Origin: Acidobacteriota bacterium
GTDB lineage: Bacteria > Acidobacteriota > Terriglobia > Terriglobales > SCQP01
Reading direction: 5' to 3'
DNA length: 64,000 nucleotides
NCBI GenBank assembly: GCA_027314025.1
Contig: DAHVCP010000048.1
Location: 51,220 to 115,219, forward strand
The translations under genes were made by a program, and so were the position numbers. Positions 59,286-64,000 of this stretch are shown here, piece after piece. Under the pieces are notes generated by a model. The model worked only from the letters and a program-made list of their open reading frames with translations. It ran no database searches and was not told the origin of the DNA. Each line of letters opens with the position of its first letter. Position 1 is the first letter of the stretch.

Positions 59286-60626
59286 ATGGCCAGTTCCACC
59301 GACGATCTCAAGAGCCTGCGGATTGACCGCTCCTCCCCGCCCCCTCCGCGGCGGGGACGAACCGTGGCGGTTGCCATGGCCGTGCTCGTGGCCGTGCTGG
59401 CGTTCGCGGCCTGGCGTTTGCTGGCGCCGAAGCCATTGACGGTGCGCGTCGCCATCGCCGCGGCGCCCAGTGCGGCGGCGGATCCGGTGGCCCTGACGGC
59501 GACCGGCTACGTCGTGGCCCATCACACGATCTATGTGAACAGCAAGGTGACCGGCAAAATCGCCTGGGTCGGCGTCGAGAAGGGCGATCATGTGCGCAAA
59601 GGACAGGTGCTGGTGCGGTTGGACGACCGGGAATTCCAGGCGCAGGTGCTGGAGGCGCAAGGGGCCTATGACAATGCCCGCGCCTATTGGCTGGAACTGA
59701 AAAGGGGCTCGCGGCCGCAGCAGGTCGCCCAGGCGCGCCACACCCTGCGGCAGGCGCAAGCCACGCTGGCGAACGACCGGCTCAACCTGCAACGCACCCA
59801 GGCGCTGGCGGCCCAGGGCATTGACGCGAAGCAGACGCTGGACAACGCTCTCGCTACGTACCGCGCGCAGGCGCAGGACGTGGCGGCGCTGGAGCAGGCC
59901 TATCAACTACTCAAGGTCGGCAGCCGGCGCGAGGATATCGCCCGTGCCTACGGCAGCATGCTGGAAGCGCAAGGCCAACTGGAATACGCCCAAGCGCAGC
60001 TGGCGGCCACCGAAATCCGCGCCCCGGTCACCGGCACCATCTTGGACCGCACCGCGGAAGTCGGCGAGCTGGTGACGGCGGAGTTCGCCAGCACCGCCAC
60101 GGGCGGGCCGGTGGGTTCGGTCGTGACCCTGGCGAACCTGAAGGACATCCAGGTGCAGCTCGACATCGCCGAGGCGGACTTCGGCCGGCTCCACAAGAGA
60201 ATGCAGGCGATTCTTTGGACCGACACCTACCCGAACCGGAAATACCACGGTTACCTCGCTCAAGTTTCGCCGGAGGCGAATGAAGAGAAGGCCACGATTC
60301 AGGTGAAGGTGCAGGTGCTCCACCCCGACCGCTATCTCCGGCCGGAGATGAACGCCACGGTGCAATTCCTCAGCCCGCGCCAGCCCGCCGCGGCGGCGCC
60401 GCGGGGCGTGGCCGTGCCCTCCGCCGCCGTCCATCGGCGGAACGGCCGCCCGTTTGTCTGGCTGGCGTTTCGCGGCCGGGCATTGCGCCGCGGCGTGCAG
60501 ATCACCGGGCAAACCGCCGACGCGACCCTGGTCACCGGGTTGGACGGCGGCGAGCAGGTCATCACCAAGGCGCCGGCCGGCCTGCGCGCCGGCGACCGCA
60601 TCCGCATTCAGACCTCGGGAGATTAG
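59286..60626 (+). CDS. Periplasmic adaptor (HlyD/MacA-type membrane fusion protein)
   Basis: A 446-residue adaptor with one membrane helix (about 25-45). The biotinyl-lipoyl half is [20 protein letters not shown] with [18 protein letters not shown]; a long coiled coil follows ([20 protein letters not shown] and similar), then the second lipoyl half [20 protein letters not shown], a beta barrel ([20 protein letters not shown]) and a C-terminal domain with [20 protein letters not shown]. It would bridge the permeases and an outer-membrane channel, which is not encoded here. ATG 59286 keeps the N-terminus short. Confidence 0.9.
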   Translation: MASSTDDLKSLRIDRSSPPPPRRGRTVAVAMAVLVAVLAFAAWRLLAPKPLTVRVAIAAAPSAAADPVALTATGYVVAHHTIYVNSKVTGKIAWVGVEKGDHVRKGQVLVRLDDREFQAQVLEAQGAYDNARAYWLELKRGSRPQQVAQARHTLRQAQATLANDRLNLQRTQALAAQGIDAKQTLDNALATYRAQAQDVAALEQAYQLLKVGSRREDIARAYGSMLEAQGQLEYAQAQLAATEIRAPVTGTILDRTAEVGELVTAEFASTATGGPVGSVVTLANLKDIQVQLDIAEADFGRLHKRMQAILWTDTYPNRKYHGYLAQVSPEANEEKATIQVKVQVLHPDRYLRPEMNATVQFLSPRQPAAAAPRGVAVPSAAVHRRNGRPFVWLAFRGRALRRGVQITGQTADATLVTGLDGGEQVITKAPAGLRAGDRIRIQTSGD

Positions 60627-60628
60627 TC

Positions 60629-61348
60629 ATGACCACCACCGCCCCCTTCCCTGCCCCGGCCAAGACCGTCGCCGAACCCGCCATCGTGGAGGCGGAACAT
60701 ATTGGCAAGGTGTTTCACCGCGACAGCTTCGAAGTCGCGGCGCTCGAGGACGTCTCCCTAACCATCGCCCGCGGGGATTTCGTGGCGCTGATGGGCCCGT
60801 CGGGTTCGGGCAAGACCACGCTGTTGAACATGATCGCGGCGGTGGACCGTCCCACCAGCGGCACAATGCGCGTCATGGGCCAGGATATTTACCGCCTGAA
60901 CGATCGCGAGGCGGCGCGCTGGCGCAACGAGAAGATTGGCTACATCTTCCAGACGTTCAACTTGATCCCGGTGCTCACGGCGGCGGAGAACGTGGAGCTG
61001 CCGCTCCTGTTGAGCCGGCTGTCAAAAAGCGAGCGGCGGGAGCATGTCGAGACGGCTCTCCGGCTGGTGGGCTTGCAGGACCGCATGGACCACTTGCCGA
61101 AGCAGCTTTCCGGCGGACAAGAACAGCGCGTCGCCATCGCGCGAGCCATTGTCTCCGATCCGGCGATCCTTCTGGCCGACGAGCCCACCGGCGACTTGGA
61201 CCGGCAATCGGCGGCGGAGGTGCTGGAGATCATGACCCGCCTGAACCAAGAATTCCGCAAGACGGTGGTGATGGTTACCCACGACGCGCATGCCGCGGGC
61301 TATGCGCATGTCACGCGCCATCTGGAAAAAGGCCATCTCCAGGCCTAG
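60629..61348 (+). CDS. ABC transporter ATPase (LolD/MacB type)
   Basis: A 239-residue ATPase. Walker A is GPSGSGKTT (residues 56-64, Lys62), Q-loop [20 protein letters not shown], signature [16 protein letters not shown], Walker [14 protein letters not shown] and H-loop [11 protein letters not shown]. The wording matches the MacB/LolD group, which powers FtsX-type permeases without transporting substrate through the membrane core. It is the last gene of the efflux operon and is convergent with the cysteine desulfurase gene. Confidence 0.95.
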   Translation: MTTTAPFPAPAKTVAEPAIVEAEHIGKVFHRDSFEVAALEDVSLTIARGDFVALMGPSGSGKTTLLNMIAAVDRPTSGTMRVMGQDIYRLNDREAARWRNEKIGYIFQTFNLIPVLTAAENVELPLLLSRLSKSERREHVETALRLVGLQDRMDHLPKQLSGGQEQRVAIARAIVSDPAILLADEPTGDLDRQSAAEVLEIMTRLNQEFRKTVVMVTHDAHAAGYAHVTRHLEKGHLQA

Positions 61349-61368
61349 AGGCCGCCTGCGGCGCCCGG

Positions 61369-62529
61369 TTAGGCGGGAGAAGGCGGCACCGGAGCCGGCC
61401 GCAGCGCGCGGACGGCGGCGATGACCCGGCTGGCCGCGAAGTCCACCTCCTCCGCGGTGGTGAACCGCCCGAGGCCAAAACGCAAGGCTGACTGCGCCCA
61501 TTCCTTGGGCACGCCCATCGCCAGCAGGACATACGACGGCCCGCCGGTTCCCGCCGTGCAGGCCGATCCGGCGGAAATGGCGAGATCGCCCAGTTCCATC
61601 ATCAGCACTTCGCCGTCCATTTCTTCAAAACACACGTTCAGATTGTGCGGCAACCGGTGCTTGAGACTGCCGTTCACGTGGATGCCCGGCGACGCCGCCA
61701 GCAATTGGTCCTTCAGGCGGTCGCGCAATCCCGCCAGGCGTACGCTTTCCGCCGCCATCTCCTGCATTGCCAGCGCCGCCGCCTCGCCCAGGGCGACGAT
61801 GCCAGGAACGTTCAGCGTACCGGAGCGCAGACCGCGTTCTTGGCCCCCGCCCTCGATTTCCGCCGTCAGGCCCGGTACGCTGCCGCGGCGGATGTATAAC
61901 GCGCCGATCCCCTTGGGCGCATACATCTTGTGGCCGGAAAGCGAAATCAGATCGGCGGCCCAGGCCGAGGCGTCAATGGGAATTTTGCCTGCCGCCTGAG
62001 CGGCGTCCGAGTGCAGCGGAATCCCGCGCTCCCGCGCCAGCCGGCCGATGGCGGGCAAGTCTTGCAGTACCCCGGTTTCATTATTGGCGGCCATCACGCT
62101 GATCAACGCGGTTTGGGGTTTCAGCGCCGCGCGCAAGCGCTCCAAATCCAGTCGCCCGTCGCCGCCGACGGGAAGAAAGGTCACCTCGTGGCCCGCCCGG
62201 GCCAGCGACTTGCAGGGGTCGAGCACGGCGTGATGTTCGGTGGCTACGGTGACCAGATGCGCGCCGGGGCGGCGTCGCATCACTCCCTTGATGGCCAAGT
62301 TATTACTTTCCGTGGCGCCGCTGGTGAAGATGATCTCATCCGCCGCCGCGCCGATCAGCTTGGCGACCTGGCCTCGGGCGTGAGCCACCGCCGCCTCCGC
62401 CTGCCAGCCGAAATGATGGCGGCTGGCGGGATTTCCAAATTGGGTGGTGAAGAACGGCGACATCGCCGCCAGCACTCTACGGTCCACTGGGGTGGTGGCG
62501 TGATAGTCCAAATAGACTGGCGTCTGCAC
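61369..62529 (-). CDS. Cysteine desulfurase (IscS/NifS-type)
   Basis: A PLP enzyme of about 386 residues that moves sulfur from cysteine to Fe-S cluster or thio-cofactor assembly. Start: TPVYLDYHATTPVDRRVLAA. PLP motifs are FTSGATESNNLAIKG, ATEHHAVLDPC, and the Schiff-base lysine in SLSGHKMYAPKGIGALY. RSGTLNVPGIVALGEA follows, and the active cysteine is in ISAGSACTAGTGG. The short loop around the cysteine and the SGHK pattern fit group I (IscS-like). GTG 62529 has GGAG eight bases upstream; a GTG at 62574 would add 15 residues. IscU and other partners are not nearby. Confidence 0.93.
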   Translation of the reverse strand: MQTPVYLDYHATTPVDRRVLAAMSPFFTTQFGNPASRHHFGWQAEAAVAHARGQVAKLIGAAADEIIFTSGATESNNLAIKGVMRRRPGAHLVTVATEHHAVLDPCKSLARAGHEVTFLPVGGDGRLDLERLRAALKPQTALISVMAANNETGVLQDLPAIGRLARERGIPLHSDAAQAAGKIPIDASAWAADLISLSGHKMYAPKGIGALYIRRGSVPGLTAEIEGGGQERGLRSGTLNVPGIVALGEAAALAMQEMAAESVRLAGLRDRLKDQLLAASPGIHVNGSLKHRLPHNLNVCFEEMDGEVLMMELGDLAISAGSACTAGTGGPSYVLLAMGVPKEWAQSALRFGLGRFTTAEEVDFAASRVIAAVRALRPAPVPPSPA

Positions 62530-62652
62530 CCGATTTGCTCCGTGGAGAACATCCAGTGTACGGCGCGGGCGCACCTAGGTAAAGGCGTGCGCGTACAGGC
62601 CAGCCTTAGACCGGGCAGACAAGCGGCAACCGCTCGCTGGCCGCGGGGACAG

Positions 62653-63318
62653 CTACTGCCGGGTCACGACCAAGCCGGCGGAGGGCATGGTTAGGCGCAG
62701 CAAACGCCCCCGTTGCAGCAGGAGATACACCGTTGCTTGGCTAGTCTCGGCGCGCAGTTGCTCTTCGCCCTGCTGGCGGCCGGGTCCATGGCCGCCGAGT
62801 GGTATCTCCGTGAGCCGGACTTGGCCCGGATCGCCAGTATGCGGCACAAATACGGAAAACGTCTGTGTGCCGCCTTTGGACCAGTTGTACCGATCCGCGA
62901 GCGGTTCCCAGAGCGAATACACATTGGCGTCCAAGATCGCGGTGGTTGGCGGCAACTGGAACAGGAATGTTTGCGCCTGTCCATGCGCTGGCTGGTAGCG
63001 CGCTCGCAAGCGTTTGCTGGCAAAACGGACGGCGATGCGGTCCGCGCCCTGTTGCCATGCGTAGGCACGCAAGCTGCCGCCGGCGAACCATTGCAACTCC
63101 GCCCGCTGCTTGATGCGGCCGCCGCCCACGCGGTATTGCAGCTGGACTTGCAAACGCCCGCCGGCGCCGCTGTTGTGCAATTGAAAACGCTCCTGGCCCA
63201 AGCGCTTGCCGTGCCGCGCGATGACCAACGTGCCGGAATCGTGCTTGGGCAGCTGCGCGGGTGCGGCCATTCCCAAGGCCAGGGCGAGAAGGGGGACGGA
63301 GAGTAACGGACGGATCAT
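62653..63318 (-). CDS. Secreted protein, DUF3108-like
   Basis: A 221-residue protein with a signal peptide (residues 1-21, IRPLLSVPLLALALGMAAPA). The mature part is a predicted beta-barrel or beta-sandwich: GTLVIARHGKRLGQERFQLH, QVQLQYRVGGGRIKQRAELQ, ANVYSLWEPLADRYNWSKGG and TEIPLGGHGPGRQQGEEQLR. The pattern fits DUF3108-like periplasmic proteins of unknown function. The start at 63318 overlaps the shikimate kinase stop (ATGA), so it is translated in one unit with aroK. Confidence 0.6.
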   Translation of the reverse strand: MIRPLLSVPLLALALGMAAPAQLPKHDSGTLVIARHGKRLGQERFQLHNSGAGGRLQVQLQYRVGGGRIKQRAELQWFAGGSLRAYAWQQGADRIAVRFASKRLRARYQPAHGQAQTFLFQLPPTTAILDANVYSLWEPLADRYNWSKGGTQTFSVFVPHTGDPGQVRLTEIPLGGHGPGRQQGEEQLRAETSQATVYLLLQRGRLLRLTMPSAGLVVTRQ

Positions 63319-63902
63319 AGCGGGAACGGAGTAGACAAATGCGGGTGCGCCGCCGGGCGCGCCACCCATTGATAGATCTGATCCAGCACGCGGTCCGCAA
63401 GGAGTTCCGGACTCACGCCGGTCTCCCCGGAAGCCATGGGCACGGTCAGGTGGGCACGGCGATAGAACGGCAGCCGCCGTGCGTGGAGTTCGCGGAACGA
63501 GGCTTCATCCCGGAACAACGGCCGATTGGTGACCTGAGCGCAGCGCAGCAACAACTCTTCCAGCGGCACGTCCAGGAACACCACAACCCCGCCGGCGGCG
63601 AGCAGGCGCTCACAGTTGCTGGGCTGGGCGAAGGTCCCGCCACCCAAAGCCACGACCATACGGCGGCGCGCGGCCGCACCGAGCACCAACTCCAGCTGCT
63701 CCCGCTCCAGGGCGCGAAAACCAGCCTCGCCGCGGCGGGCAAAGATTTCCGGAATGGGCAGCCCCGCAGCCGCCTCGATGCGCTCATCCAAGTCACAGAA
63801 GTGCCAGCCCAGCCGCGCCGCCAGGCAGCGGCCCAAGGTGGTCTTGCCGCTGCCCATGAAGCCGGTCAGCAAGATCGGATTGGGAGGTGGAGTGGGCGGC
63901 AC
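63315..63902 (-). CDS. aroK: Shikimate kinase
   Basis: A 195-residue kinase of the shikimate pathway (shikimate plus ATP to shikimate 3-phosphate). P-loop GFMGSGKTT starts at residue 14, FCDLDERIEAAAGLPIPEIF has the shikimate-binding aspartates, FRALEREQLELVL the arginine/glutamate pair, VVALGGGTFAQP the GGG motif, and RPLFRDEASFRELHARRLPF the lid. A GTG at 63902 is the only reasonable start. Beyond it (63903-64000) the sequence is GC-rich without a visible gene. Confidence 0.93.
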   Translation of the reverse strand: MPPTPPPNPILLTGFMGSGKTTLGRCLAARLGWHFCDLDERIEAAAGLPIPEIFARRGEAGFRALEREQLELVLGAAARRRMVVALGGGTFAQPSNCERLLAAGGVVVFLDVPLEELLLRCAQVTNRPLFRDEASFRELHARRLPFYRRAHLTVPMASGETGVSPELLADRVLDQIYQWVARPAAHPHLSTPFPL

Positions 63903-64000
63903 AGGGCCAGATTAGCAGGGCGCGGGCAGCGCGCGGGCGGCGAGCGGGCCAGCACGCGGGCCGGGCGCGGAGCGCGACCGGGCGCCGGACGCGGCCCCCC

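Noticed and set aside
63903..64000. Sequence at the right edge
   Set aside because: Nearly 100 bases of GC-rich sequence without a start, motif or hairpin that can be trusted.
1..64000. CRISPR arrays, prophage, insertion sequences, rRNA
   Set aside because: No regular direct-repeat and spacer pattern, no transposase or integrase, and no rRNA sequence was seen.

Overview
The window looks like a piece of a high-GC Acidobacteriota chromosome. No rRNA or other decisive marker is present. The lineage call rests on an orphan MacB/FtsX-type permease of the acidobacterial duplicated (ADOP) type at 39.6-42.0 kb, on the strong GC bias in third codon positions, and on the mix of housekeeping genes. Gene density is high, many neighbours overlap by 1-4 bases (ATGA, GTGA, TAATG), and there is no sign of a prophage, an intact insertion sequence, CRISPR, rRNA or tRNA. 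All functional names come from reading motifs and recalling families; no database search was run.

Layout. (1) 1-16.4 kb: a surface-polysaccharide cluster, all on the + strand. It holds the tail of a Wzz/GumC-type chain-length protein, an ExeA-like ATPase, a CpsD-like P-loop protein, a priming polyprenyl-phosphate sugar transferase, one GT2 and two GT4 glycosyltransferases, an alkaline-phosphatase-fold hydrolase, a nucleotidyltransferase-fold protein, a Wzy/WaaL-like polymerase or ligase, a glycosidase-like protein, a Wzx-like flippase and a GH57 enzyme. The ATPase, the P-loop protein and the priming transferase resemble those of exosortase (PEP-CTERM) loci, but no exosortase is seen. (2) 16.8-25.4 kb: mixed genes, mostly on the - strand: an alpha/beta hydrolase, the beta subunit of an acyl-CoA carboxylase, a diguanylate cyclase (+), rho with a structured leader, a single-domain response regulator, and a coupled ATP-grasp ligase and zinc metallopeptidase. 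(3) 25.4-39.4 kb: a respiratory complex I operon, nuoA-C-D-E-F-G-H-J-K-L-M-N, with a near-consensus promoter. nuoB and nuoI are absent from it.

(4) 39.6-56 kb: accessory and regulatory genes. These are the ADOP permease, a frameshifted Uma2-like remnant, an SDR oxidoreductase, a VOC protein, an ECF sigma factor with a likely membrane anti-sigma protein and a secreted protein, an outer-membrane-like protein, a NarX/NarL-type two-component pair, an amino-acid permease with a long cytoplasmic tail, a 58-residue zinc ribbon, nadA, a DUF2203 protein, a glycine-zipper lipoprotein and an alpha/beta hydrolase. Between the last two lies a compact promoter-plus-terminator unit that may encode a small RNA. 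(5) 56.1-61.3 kb: a TetR regulator and a tripartite efflux operon (two FtsX-type permeases, a HlyD-type adaptor, a LolD/MacB-type ATPase) with repeated TetR half-sites. (6) 61.4-63.9 kb: cysteine desulfurase, a secreted protein and shikimate kinase on the - strand.

The most unusual points are the split complex I operon lacking nuoB and nuoI, the short transcription unit at 54.65-54.76 kb, the two-hairpin leader of rho, the small zinc-ribbon gene, and the nucleotidyltransferase and glycosidase-like members of the polysaccharide cluster.
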